This document shows, piece after piece, positions 41,082 through 50,975 of a DNA stretch of 53,802 nt (the stretch's first letter is position 1; each line of letters starts with the position of its first letter). Location: assembly GCA_016342645.1 (NCBI GenBank), contig JAEINX010000013.1:1-53802 (forward strand). Reading direction: 5' to 3'. This DNA is from Bacteroidales bacterium (GTDB lineage Bacteria > Bacteroidota > Bacteroidia > Bacteroidales > JAEINX01). Under the pieces are notes generated by a model. That model saw only the letters and a program-made list of their open reading frames with translations. It ran no database searches and was not told where the DNA came from. A program made the translations under genes and the position numbers.

Positions 41082-41188
41082 AATAAATAGGGCTCTAAGC
41101 GGCCTGAAAGCCTGTTCCGCCAAAGCGGAAACCCAGCAATGAGTCCTCCGAGAAATCGGAGCAAGCTATGTTGAACTACATCCTATCC
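41082..41188 (+). repeat. R1 element, copy f (5' half)
   Basis: AATAAATAGGGCTCTAAG, TTCCGC-CAAA-GCGGAA, TGAGTCCTCCGA-GAAA-TCGGAG and GTTGAACTACATCC. AGGGCTC here still pairs with GAGTCCT through a G-T pair. The AGCCTG partner is CAAGCT, so that pairing is weakened. Ends before the mini-ORF part. Confidence 0.8.
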
Positions 41189-41515
41189 GAAAAGTCAAAA
41201 AATTGATATTACCACTAAACTTGTCCGTATGGAGACACCAAATCACAAAGAGTTTATTTCTAATACTATATTCTTAGTGTGCCTTTGAATTTTCGTGCCT
41301 TTTCACATAGTGAGCCGTATGGTGTGGCTAAAAATGCCTTTTCGGAGTGGACTCAAGAATAATAAGGATTTTTTATATTGATTTACATCACATAAAAAGC
41401 AGATAATTAAAGTTTTTTCTTTATTTTAATAAGCAACCAATTTTTATGTATTATTGTCTTGATATTTGATAAACCTTTGTATTTGTATATAAACTTAATT
41501 AATAATATAATTTAA
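41189..41515. other. Spacer before the protease genes
   Basis: No gene or clear RNA seen. TTTG motifs at 41465 and 41476 lie upstream of the protease but do not fit the promoter spacing well. Confidence 0.45.
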
Positions 41516-41521
41516 TTGATA

Positions 41522-44500
41522 ATGAGAAATTTTTTAATACTTTTTGTATTCTTTTTTGCCTTTGCTTTTAGTGATGCTCAGACAATTGAAAAAACTTACA
41601 CTTTTAATGATCTATCAATAAGTAAAATTGATGCTTATGATGTCATAAATTTTAATAATACTAAACTTACAGGTCCTGCCGGTGAACCTGCTTTACCCTA
41701 TCATTCCGTTTCACTTTTGCTTCCTCCGGGACAAATTGCCGAGTCAATAGAGATAATCGGCGAGGAAAAAGTTGATTTAAAGGGAAGTTTTAATATTTAT
41801 CCACAGCAACATTCAAGGCCTTTATCTGAAGATGCTTCAGGAAAATTTGTTAAAAAAGACGAAATTTATAATTCCGATAATACTTATCCCTTGAATTTAG
41901 CAGGTGAATTATCAACTGAATTTTTGAATGGATATGCTTTTGCCTTTTCAGCTTTCACGCCGGTTCAATATAATCCGGCCAGCGGAAAATTATCTTATTT
42001 CAAAAAGATAACCGTAAAAATTAAAACTAAAAATAATTCTGCTGCTGTTGATGCTTTACAAAACATTAATTCGACAAAAAATATTATCAAAAGGATTAAA
42101 AATCTTTCTCAAAATCCTGAAGCATTAATTCAATATCCCGACAAAGGATATGATAACGAAACATATCAAATGTTGATAATCACGAAAGCACAGTTTGAAA
42201 ACAATTTTCAGGATTTGATAGATTTATATATTCCCAGAGGAATAACTACTCAGATTGAAACAGTTGAAAATATTTATTCTTCCATGCCCGGACAAGACAA
42301 TCCTGAAAAGATCAGAAATTATATAATTCAAGAATATCAAGGTTCAGGTGTTGAATATGTTATGCTTGGTGGCGATGTAGAAATTGTTCCTTATCGAGGA
42401 TTCTATTGCACTGTTGAATCCTCATCAACTTATGAAGATGAAAATATTCCTGCCGACCTTTATTATTCTGCACTTGACGGAACATGGAATGATGACGGCG
42501 ATAACCTTTGGGGGGAAATAGGCGAAGATGACCTATTACCTGATATTTCGGTTGCACGATATAGTTTTAGTAATACAACCGAATTAAACAGTATGATAAA
42601 TAAATCTGTTTCTTATCAAAGCAATCCGGTTTTAGGCGAATTACGCCAACCTCTACTTGCAGGCGAACATTTATATAGCAATCCTACTACATGGGGCGCC
42701 GATTATTTGGAATTATTAATTGGTTATCATGAAGACAATGGTTATACAACCGATGGTATTCCTGAAGATTACGACTATATCACTATGTTTGCCAGAGACC
42801 AAAGCTGGGGAGGCAGTGATATGATAAATATGATAAACTCGGGTGTTTCATTCGTAAATCATGTTGGACATGCAAATACCAACACCGTAATGAATCTTTA
42901 TACTTCCGATATTACAAACTCAAACTTTTCACAAACCAATGGTGTTGATCATAATTACACAACCATTTACACACACGGTTGTATTTGCGGATCATTTGAT
43001 GCAAGCGATTGTATTGGTGAAGAAATGGTGAAAATTGATAATCTGGCTGCTGCTTTTGTCGGTAACTCACGTTACGGATGGTTTAACGAAGGCCAGACCG
43101 AAGGCCCTTCTCAACATTTACATCGCGAATTTACGGATGCCATGTATCATGACAGGCTAAATCATATAGGAACAGCACACATGGTTTCTAAAATTGAAAC
43201 AGCACCATGGGTAAATGCTCCCGGCCAATGGGAAGAGGGTGCTTTGCGCTGGTGTTTTTACGATTGTAATGTTCTTGGTGACCCTGCAATGATGGTTTGG
43301 ACTGACGAACCTGTAAGCATTGATGTTCAATACGAACAAGTAATCCTAATGGGTGTTCAAAATTATCAGGCTGAAGTCAGCAGTAATGGATCGCCACTTG
43401 AAAACATGAATTGCGTATTAATGAAAGAAGGTGTTGTTTACGGAACCGGAAAAACCGATGAATACGGTGTTGCAAGCATTACAATTGATCCTATATTTCC
43501 TACTCCCGGAGATGCTCAATTGATCGTAAGCGGATATAATTGCTTCCCTGAAACTTTTGATCTGACAGTTATCCCGGGTGGAGTTTTTGTTGCATATACA
43601 TCTCATGAAATTAATGATAACACAGGAAATGCAAATGGTTTAGCCGATTATGGCGAAGACATTCAATTATCATTGGAAGTATTGAATTATGGTACTGAAA
43701 ACACAGGAATTGTAACAGTTACTCTTAGTTCATCCGATGAGTTTGTTACTATTAGCGATGACACGGAAAACTATGGTATTATTCCAGCCGGAGAACCTGT
43801 TTCAGTTGAAAACGGTTTTGCCGTTGAAATCGCAAATAATATTCCCGATCAACATGAAATTCTTTTTATTGTTTCGGCAACCGATGGAAACGAAGTTTGG
43901 GAAAGTAATTTTGAAATTATTGGATATTCTCCAATTCTAAATATGTATGAATTTGCTATTTCAGGTGACGGACGCATTAATCCGGGCGAAACAGTTGATT
44001 TAATTATCAGTATTCAAAATAACGGTTCTTCAGAAGCTTATAATGTTCTTGGCGAATTATCTGTAAATACATCGTATGTAACCATAAATACAAACTCTCA
44101 AAATTACGGTGATATTTCCGATGGTGAAATGATGGAAAAATCATTCAGTATTACAGCTTCAGGCAGTACTCCTACCGGATATCTTGCTGAATTTGACTTC
44201 GATATTACAGCCGATTTGGATATTAATGCTTTCGGAGAATTCAATATTATTATCGGACAAGTCCCGGTTCTGATCCTCGACCTTGATGAGAATACATCTT
44301 CAGGACCTGAAATGAAAAATTCATTAGACAATCTTGGTGTTGGCTACGAATATGTTACTTCCTTTCCAAATGATTTAGATCTTTATTCTTCAATTTTTGT
44401 TTGCCTTGGTATTTATTCTGATAATTACACTCTAAACAATAGCGAAGGCGAAACTTTAGCCGCTTTTCTAAGTAATGGTGGCAAAATTTATATGGAAGGT

Positions 44501-46051
44501 GGAGATACTTGGTATTATGATGACCAGACTGCTGTTCATTCTATGTTCAATATAAACGGCGAATCTGACGGATCAAGCGACCTCGGTACAATCAACGGGC
44601 AAAGTGGAACATTTACAGAAGACATGGACTTTAGCTATTCGGGTGACAACAGCTGGATAGACCATATTAGTGCAAATTCACCTGCTTTCGTAATTTTTGA
44701 AAATCAATCACCTAATTATGGTTGCGGGGTTGCTTATGATGCAAGTAGTTACAAAACAATAGGTACATCATTTGAATTTGGAGGAATAGACGATGGTAAT
44801 TTTACTAAGGATAATTTAATGGAAAAATATCTTGATTTCTTCGGATTAATGCAGTCAGGTGGAATAACTCAAAATATAATTTTAAACACAGGATACCAAT
44901 TTGTTTCAAGCCGTGTTGAGCTTGAAAATCCTGATATGCTTATTGTTTTACAGGAAATTTTAAATGAAAACCTCGTATTTGTTAGAGATTCGGAAGGAAC
45001 AATTTTAAGAAAAATCGGGCCGAATTGGGTTAACGGTATTGGTGACTGGATAAGCTCTGAAGGATATTTATTCAAAATGAATAATACGGAAACACTTGAA
45101 TTAAATGGTGAAGAAATTAATCCTCTAACACCAATTGTTTTGCATACAGGATACCAATTTGTAAGTTTTTTCCCTTCAGAAGCAATTGATGCTATGCTTG
45201 CTTTCGGCAACATTATCACCGACAACCTTGACTATATCAGAAATTCTAACGGAAGTATGTTAAGAAAAATTGGGCCAAACTGGGTTAACGGAATCGGAAA
45301 CGCAAATCCAACTGAAGGATATCTTATTAAAATGTATGCTGATGATGAATTAATTTATAATATTCCAAGCGAAAAAGCATTGAGCAATTTAAATATTTCA
45401 AAACCCGAGCATTTCACTTTTGACGGTGGAAATGCTGCTGATCCGGTTTATACTATTTATTTTGATGGCTTAGAAATTGGCGATGAAATAGCAGCTTTTG
45501 ATGGAGACATTTTGGTTGGGGCTATAGCAATCAGTTCTGATGATTTTTATAGTAATGCTTTACCAATTTTTAATACTATTAACAGTGGTCATGGTTATTC
45601 TGCCGGTAACAAAATGTTGTTTAAACTTTGGAATAATAACGAAAAGAAATATTATTCTGCTCAATTGAATTTCAGCAATCCGTTTGGAGATGCCCACACC
45701 GAACTTACTTTCCCCGAAAATGATGGTGAATATAGTATTGCAAATGTTAAAATTACTGAAAATCAGCTTAATCTGTCGCAAGCATATCTTGGAAACATTT
45801 ATCCTAATCCGGTTTCAGAAACAGCAGAGATAGAATTTGGTTTAACAGAACGTTCAAATGTTGAATTAAATATTTATAATTTATTAGGCGAAAAAGTTCT
45901 TGCTTTGGTGAAAAAAGATATGACAAGTGGCATTCATAAAATAAAATTCAATTGTTCGGATTTAAAACAAGGAATTTATCAATATAAAATTGTAATTTCG
46001 TCGGCTAATGAAAATTTTGTCAAAACAAAGAAAATGATAATTTCTCACTAA
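41522..46051 (+). CDS. Gingipain-like C25 cysteine protease with T9SS sorting domain, copy 1
   Basis: This 1,509-residue protein has a signal peptide ('NFLILFVFFFAFAFSDAQ'), a propeptide-like N-terminal section, a caspase-like C25 catalytic domain (about 210-590), Ig-like domains, a repeated 'LRKIGPNWVNGIG' module (about 1120-1280), an 'IGDEIAAFD' domain and a T9SS domain ('YPNPVSETAEIEF'). The candidate dyad is His450 in 'NHVGHANTN' and Cys487 in 'THGCICGSF'. Gingipains are extracellular Arg- or Lys-specific proteases; the specificity here is not predictable. I start at the ATG at 41522; TTG-ATA two codons earlier is also in frame. The next gene is a close paralogue 82 bases away. Confidence 0.9.
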   Translation: MRNFLILFVFFFAFAFSDAQTIEKTYTFNDLSISKIDAYDVINFNNTKLTGPAGEPALPYHSVSLLLPPGQIAESIEIIGEEKVDLKGSFNIYPQQHSRPLSEDASGKFVKKDEIYNSDNTYPLNLAGELSTEFLNGYAFAFSAFTPVQYNPASGKLSYFKKITVKIKTKNNSAAVDALQNINSTKNIIKRIKNLSQNPEALIQYPDKGYDNETYQMLIITKAQFENNFQDLIDLYIPRGITTQIETVENIYSSMPGQDNPEKIRNYIIQEYQGSGVEYVMLGGDVEIVPYRGFYCTVESSSTYEDENIPADLYYSALDGTWNDDGDNLWGEIGEDDLLPDISVARYSFSNTTELNSMINKSVSYQSNPVLGELRQPLLAGEHLYSNPTTWGADYLELLIGYHEDNGYTTDGIPEDYDYITMFARDQSWGGSDMINMINSGVSFVNHVGHANTNTVMNLYTSDITNSNFSQTNGVDHNYTTIYTHGCICGSFDASDCIGEEMVKIDNLAAAFVGNSRYGWFNEGQTEGPSQHLHREFTDAMYHDRLNHIGTAHMVSKIETAPWVNAPGQWEEGALRWCFYDCNVLGDPAMMVWTDEPVSIDVQYEQVILMGVQNYQAEVSSNGSPLENMNCVLMKEGVVYGTGKTDEYGVASITIDPIFPTPGDAQLIVSGYNCFPETFDLTVIPGGVFVAYTSHEINDNTGNANGLADYGEDIQLSLEVLNYGTENTGIVTVTLSSSDEFVTISDDTENYGIIPAGEPVSVENGFAVEIANNIPDQHEILFIVSATDGNEVWESNFEIIGYSPILNMYEFAISGDGRINPGETVDLIISIQNNGSSEAYNVLGELSVNTSYVTINTNSQNYGDISDGEMMEKSFSITASGSTPTGYLAEFDFDITADLDINAFGEFNIIIGQVPVLILDLDENTSSGPEMKNSLDNLGVGYEYVTSFPNDLDLYSSIFVCLGIYSDNYTLNNSEGETLAAFLSNGGKIYMEGGDTWYYDDQTAVHSMFNINGESDGSSDLGTINGQSGTFTEDMDFSYSGDNSWIDHISANSPAFVIFENQSPNYGCGVAYDASSYKTIGTSFEFGGIDDGNFTKDNLMEKYLDFFGLMQSGGITQNIILNTGYQFVSSRVELENPDMLIVLQEILNENLVFVRDSEGTILRKIGPNWVNGIGDWISSEGYLFKMNNTETLELNGEEINPLTPIVLHTGYQFVSFFPSEAIDAMLAFGNIITDNLDYIRNSNGSMLRKIGPNWVNGIGNANPTEGYLIKMYADDELIYNIPSEKALSNLNISKPEHFTFDGGNAADPVYTIYFDGLEIGDEIAAFDGDILVGAIAISSDDFYSNALPIFNTINSGHGYSAGNKMLFKLWNNNEKKYYSAQLNFSNPFGDAHTELTFPENDGEYSIANVKITENQLNLSQAYLGNIYPNPVSETAEIEFGLTERSNVELNIYNLLGEKVLALVKKDMTSGIHKIKFNCSDLKQGIYQYKIVISSANENFVKTKKMIISH

Positions 46052-46133
46052 ATTCTACTTTTGGCAGAATTTAAAGAATTAAACTGAAAATAAATTGAAA
46101 CAAATAAATTAATTATTAACTTAAATCTTTATT

Positions 46134-49100
46134 ATGAAAAAAACAGCTTTTACATTAGTTTTTCTAATGAGTTTTGTAATGTTCACTTTTGCACAAAAGT
46201 CATGGGTGAACTTTACAAGCAGCAACCCACAACTTCCTGTTGTTCAAATCGAACAGCAAGATGCTTCAAAATTGGTGCTTGATATCAGCGTTCCCGGTAT
46301 GTTTGTTACCAATGTTACTGAAGAAGGAACAAACTTTCAATTAATTAAACTTTCTGAGCTTAAAACCCAACAGGTCGTTGGAATGCCTCAATTACCAATG
46401 ATCAATGAGGTGATTGGTATTCCGGCTGAAAAGCTTGCAAGATTTAATATTATTGAAATGACAACAATAAAATTATCGGATTATACAATTTATCCTTTTC
46501 AAACTCCATCTGTTGACATTCAGGGAGGAAAATCCGAGCAATTTGTTATTAACAACGAATTTTATAATTCAGACAAATCTTTCCCAAGTGAGAATATAGT
46601 TCTTGCCAAACCGGGTATTTGGAGAGATGTAAAAGTTTCGGGTTTTCATTTCACTCCTTTTACTTATAATCCTTCAACAAAAGAATTAGAAGTAATTACA
46701 AGCCTTAAGGTTGAGATTGAATTCTACGGAGTTGACAACGTAAATAATCTTACAAGAAGTAATGAAATTACACCAAGTTTCTACAATATGTATGAAAAAG
46801 CAATTGCGAACTTCAATTCGCTTGGCTATACAATGATTACAAGAGATAACACTGATATTAAATATCTTGTTATTACTAATACAGAAGCTCTTGATGCAAT
46901 TCAACCTCTCGTTGACTGGAAAACTCAACAAGGATTTAAAGTTGAGGTTCGTGTAATGGAACCGGGTTTTAATACACCTCAAAATTTCAAGGATTATGTA
47001 ACAGAATTATATGATAACGATGGCCTTGAATACATTTTAATGGTTGGTGATGCATATCCTAACGGTGGTAACGGTGGCGGCTCGAACGATGTACCAATGT
47101 ATTGGTGGGCGCCTTCAGGCGAAGATCCTTCATATTCCGACAGTTGGTACACTATGATGGGTGGGCCTGATGACCACTATGCAGATATTGCTATCGGACG
47201 TTTTGTTTATGATAATATGGGTGAATTGGAATTGCAGATCCAAAAAACTATGGACCATTATTTCAATCCTGATGCTTCTACCAATTGGGCTGAAAATGTT
47301 TTATTAATAGCTCATCAGGAACAATACCCCGGTAAATACACTGCATGTAAAGAAGAAATCAGAAACTTTAATTATGCACTGCAAAATCCTATTTTCACAC
47401 AATGCTATGGTGGTGCAGGTGCGTCAAATAATGATATTGTAAACTGGGTTAACTCAACTTCCGGTGGATACTTCAATTATAGAGGACATGGTAGTGCAAC
47501 TGCATTTACCGGCTGGAACGGAAGCAATTTCACAGCTTCAAATGTAAATCAATTTACAAATAATAACAGATTATTCGTCTGTACTGATGTTTGCTGCGAT
47601 AATATGGATATTGTTGCTCATAGCGGAAATTGTCTTTGCGAATCGTTTATGAAATCACCTGTAGCTTCAGTTGCAATCAATGGAGCTATAATTCCTTCTT
47701 ATACTATTCCAAATCATGATTATGACAAAGAGATGTATAAAGCCGTATTCGAAGAAGGAATATTTAATATCGGTTATGTAACAAACTATGCCAATGTAAC
47801 CGTTTTAAATGATCATGGTGATTTGGGACGTTCCAATGTCAGAACATATTTATGGTTAGGTGATGCTTCATTGGAAGCATGGACGCTTCAACCTACTGAA
47901 CTGCTTGTAAACCACGATGCACAATTATTCCTCGGTTTGTCTGAGTTTACTGTTACCGTTATGGGTAATGGTGGACCTGTTCAAAACGCAAGGGTTTGTA
48001 TCAGCAATGCTGACGGTTCTATTTATGCCATAGGATTTACTGATGGTAGCGGTGTTGTTACTGTGATGTTTGATAGCCCTGTTCAGGATCCCGGCTTAGC
48101 AATGGTAACAGTTTCAAGTAATAATTTCCTTCCTTATCAATCTGAAATACCTGTTATTCCTCTTGATGGGCCTTATGTTGTTAAAGATTCTTATGAAATT
48201 AATGATGCAAGCGGTAATGCTAACGGCATGATGGATTATGGCGAATCAATTCTTTTAAGCCTTACAATGAAAAATGTAGGTTTAGATGAAGCCGTTAATG
48301 TTGATGTTACAATCAGTACCGATGATGACTATATTACTATTACCGATGATTTCGAAAACTTCGGAAATATTGCTCCAGAAAGCACAGCAACTGTTGTTGA
48401 CGGTTACGCTTTTGATGTTGCAAATGATATTCCCGATGGACATTTTGTTTTATTTCTTGTTAGTGCAACTGATGGTACAAGTGTTTGGGAAAGTAACTTC
48501 TCAATCGAAGGACATGCCCCGATTCTCGAATTAGGTGAATTTGTTATTCTTGATCCTACCGGAAATAATAATGGTAAGGTTGATCCGGGTGAAACCGTTG
48601 ACATTGTTATTGATATTAATAATACCGGAACATCAGATGCTTACAATGTAATAGGTGAATTGCTGATTAGCGATCCTTATGTTGTAATTAATTCTGCGAC
48701 TCAAAACTATGGCAATATTGCTGCCGGTGAAACAATGCAACAAACTTACAATATTACTGCCGATATGAGCACACCTGCCGGACATATTGCATATTTTGAT
48801 TTTAATATGGCCGCCGATCTTGGAATTACCGGAACAGGTGATTTTATGATTGTTATCGGACAAATTCCGGTTCTAATCCTTGACCTAGACCCTAACCATT
48901 CTTCAGGGCCTGCAATGCAAACAAGTATCACAAACCTTGGAGTTTCAAGTGAAATACTCACTGCTTTACCTGCCGATCTGAACCTCTACTCTTCTATATT
49001 TGTTTGTCTTGGTATTTATAGTACTAATCATGTATTAACAAGTGGCGAAGGACAAGCTCTTGCTAATTTCCTAAATAATGGAGGTATGCTTTATATGGAA

Positions 49101-50612
49101 GGTGGAGATACTTGGTATTATGATCCCTCTACTGCTGTGCATTCAATGTTTAATATTAATCCAACGGCTGATGGTAGCGGTGACCTTGGAACAATTCAGG
49201 GACAAGCAGGAACCTTTACCGAAGGAATGAGCTTTAATTACTCGGGAGAAAACAATTGGATTGATCATATCAATGCAATTGCTCCTGCTGAAGCAATTTT
49301 TAAAAACCAATCGCCCAGTTATGGCTGTGGTGTTGCTTATGACGAAGGTAGTTATAATACAATTGGCTGCTCATATGAATTCGGTGGACTTGATGATAGT
49401 GATGCCACTAAGGATGATTTAATGGAACAATATCTTATTTTCTTTGGAATTACTCCGGGTGGTGATGTTACACAAACCTTAGAATTAGCAGAAGGATATC
49501 AATTTGTTTCTTCAAGAATTGAAGTTGAAGAACCTGATATGCTTGTTGTGCTACAAAATATATTAAATGATAATCTTGATTTTGTAAGAAATTCAAATGG
49601 TACTATTTTAAGAAAAATTGGACCTAATTGGGTTAACGGAATCGGTGACTGGATTACAACCGAAGGTTATTTATTTAAAATGTATGGAGATGAAACTTTA
49701 GAAATTACAGGCGAAGAATTAAACCCATTAACACCTATTGATTTATTCACAGGCTATCAGTTTGTAAGTTATTTGCCTCTTGAGGTTATTGATGCACTTG
49801 TAGCATTTGAAGGAATTTTAACCGACGACCTGGATTATATCAGAAATTCAAATGGTGAAATGCTAAGAAAAATTGGCCCTAACTGGGTTAACGGACTTGG
49901 TGATTTAGCTCCGGGAGAAGGATACCTTATTAAAATGTTTGCCGATGATGAATTGGTTTATAATATTCCGGTTGAAACAACCAAAAGCTCTGTTCAGAAA
50001 AAAGTGATCAAACATTTCGTTTTTGAAGGTGGAAATGCTGCCGACCCTGTTTATACAATTTATATTTCGGGATTAAATATAGGTGATGAAGTTGCAGCTT
50101 ACGACGGAAATATGATGGTTGGCTCAACTGTAATTCGTTCAGAAAATACTTTGGAAAACAGTTTGCCTATATTCAGTACATTAACAAGCCAAAAAGGTTA
50201 TGTTAACGGAAATGATATCGCTCTTAAAGTATGGGATAATAAATCACAAAGTCATGTTTCTTCAACTTACGCTTTAGTTGATGAGTATGAAGAAGCTTAT
50301 ACCGAAAACACTTATCCTGCCGAAGACGGCGAATTTAGTGTTATAAATATTACAAAAGGTGCTTCTGATAATATAGATGTTGAAGCCGATGTGTCAATTT
50401 ATCCAAATCCTGCAACAGATGTATTAAACGTAGTTGCAAATACTAATGTTAACCGTGTTAGAATTATAAACTTTATCGGACAAATAATGTTTGATAATAA
50501 TATAAATAATTCAAGCATAAATATTAATACTTCGGCTTATCAATCCGGTGTTTATATCATCCAGGTTGAAACAAGCAATGGAGTAAGAACTGAAAAAATT
50601 ACAATCAAATAA
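46134..50612 (+). CDS. Gingipain-like C25 cysteine protease with T9SS sorting domain, copy 2
   Basis: This 1,492-residue paralogue of the previous gene has the same plan: signal peptide ending 'FTFAQ', propeptide, C25 domain, Ig-like domains, duplicated 'LRKIGPNWVNG' module, 'IGDEVAAYD' domain and T9SS domain ('YPNPATDVLNV'). His452 in 'YRGHGSA' and Cys488 in 'TDVCCDN' are the candidate dyad; the 'GHG' matches gingipains better than copy 1. The two proteins are most alike from about residue 650 to 1,400, less in the catalytic domain, so the C-terminal parts may have been kept similar by recombination. A strong terminator follows. Confidence 0.9.
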   Translation: MKKTAFTLVFLMSFVMFTFAQKSWVNFTSSNPQLPVVQIEQQDASKLVLDISVPGMFVTNVTEEGTNFQLIKLSELKTQQVVGMPQLPMINEVIGIPAEKLARFNIIEMTTIKLSDYTIYPFQTPSVDIQGGKSEQFVINNEFYNSDKSFPSENIVLAKPGIWRDVKVSGFHFTPFTYNPSTKELEVITSLKVEIEFYGVDNVNNLTRSNEITPSFYNMYEKAIANFNSLGYTMITRDNTDIKYLVITNTEALDAIQPLVDWKTQQGFKVEVRVMEPGFNTPQNFKDYVTELYDNDGLEYILMVGDAYPNGGNGGGSNDVPMYWWAPSGEDPSYSDSWYTMMGGPDDHYADIAIGRFVYDNMGELELQIQKTMDHYFNPDASTNWAENVLLIAHQEQYPGKYTACKEEIRNFNYALQNPIFTQCYGGAGASNNDIVNWVNSTSGGYFNYRGHGSATAFTGWNGSNFTASNVNQFTNNNRLFVCTDVCCDNMDIVAHSGNCLCESFMKSPVASVAINGAIIPSYTIPNHDYDKEMYKAVFEEGIFNIGYVTNYANVTVLNDHGDLGRSNVRTYLWLGDASLEAWTLQPTELLVNHDAQLFLGLSEFTVTVMGNGGPVQNARVCISNADGSIYAIGFTDGSGVVTVMFDSPVQDPGLAMVTVSSNNFLPYQSEIPVIPLDGPYVVKDSYEINDASGNANGMMDYGESILLSLTMKNVGLDEAVNVDVTISTDDDYITITDDFENFGNIAPESTATVVDGYAFDVANDIPDGHFVLFLVSATDGTSVWESNFSIEGHAPILELGEFVILDPTGNNNGKVDPGETVDIVIDINNTGTSDAYNVIGELLISDPYVVINSATQNYGNIAAGETMQQTYNITADMSTPAGHIAYFDFNMAADLGITGTGDFMIVIGQIPVLILDLDPNHSSGPAMQTSITNLGVSSEILTALPADLNLYSSIFVCLGIYSTNHVLTSGEGQALANFLNNGGMLYMEGGDTWYYDPSTAVHSMFNINPTADGSGDLGTIQGQAGTFTEGMSFNYSGENNWIDHINAIAPAEAIFKNQSPSYGCGVAYDEGSYNTIGCSYEFGGLDDSDATKDDLMEQYLIFFGITPGGDVTQTLELAEGYQFVSSRIEVEEPDMLVVLQNILNDNLDFVRNSNGTILRKIGPNWVNGIGDWITTEGYLFKMYGDETLEITGEELNPLTPIDLFTGYQFVSYLPLEVIDALVAFEGILTDDLDYIRNSNGEMLRKIGPNWVNGLGDLAPGEGYLIKMFADDELVYNIPVETTKSSVQKKVIKHFVFEGGNAADPVYTIYISGLNIGDEVAAYDGNMMVGSTVIRSENTLENSLPIFSTLTSQKGYVNGNDIALKVWDNKSQSHVSSTYALVDEYEEAYTENTYPAEDGEFSVINITKGASDNIDVEADVSIYPNPATDVLNVVANTNVNRVRIINFIGQIMFDNNINNSSININTSAYQSGVYIIQVETSNGVRTEKITIK

Positions 50613-50631
50613 AGATTGTTTTTAAATCATT

Positions 50632-50665
50632 AAAAAAGGGGAATCGGTTTCGGTTCCCCTTTTTT
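50632..50665 (+). terminator. Rho-independent terminator after the two proteases
   Basis: AAAAAGGGGAA (50633-50643) pairs with TTCCCCTTTTT (50654-50664) around a ten-base loop, giving an 11-bp stem with flanking A and T runs. Confidence 0.9.
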
Positions 50666-50975
50666 GTTGGATTATTAAATTCGGGCTTTATTGACAAGTT
50701 AGATTATCAAATATTATTATGCTTTTTGGGGAGAGCAATTGAATTTAAAATCGTAAAATGTTAGGCATTAAACTTGACTATAAATTAACTATAATAATTA
50801 CAACAGGTTAAAGAATAAAACCGCCAATATTGAAAATAAACACACAATTTTTTACGTTATTTAGCGTACTTAGCGACTAATGCAAAAAATCTATAGCAGA
50901 AAATTATAAGAACATATTTTTTATCACAATAAAATTTCTATTCAAACCAAATATTGAATACCTTTACAAACAGAT
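50666..50975. other. Spacer before RNase R
   Basis: No gene, hairpin or repeat is convincing. TTTATTAAATTGAC-like AT-rich sequence only. Confidence 0.45.

Noticed and set aside
12383..41188. Complete integron with integrase
   Set aside because: No tyrosine recombinase is present in the window, and the repeat ends do not match the classical attC core, so only a cassette-like layout is claimed.
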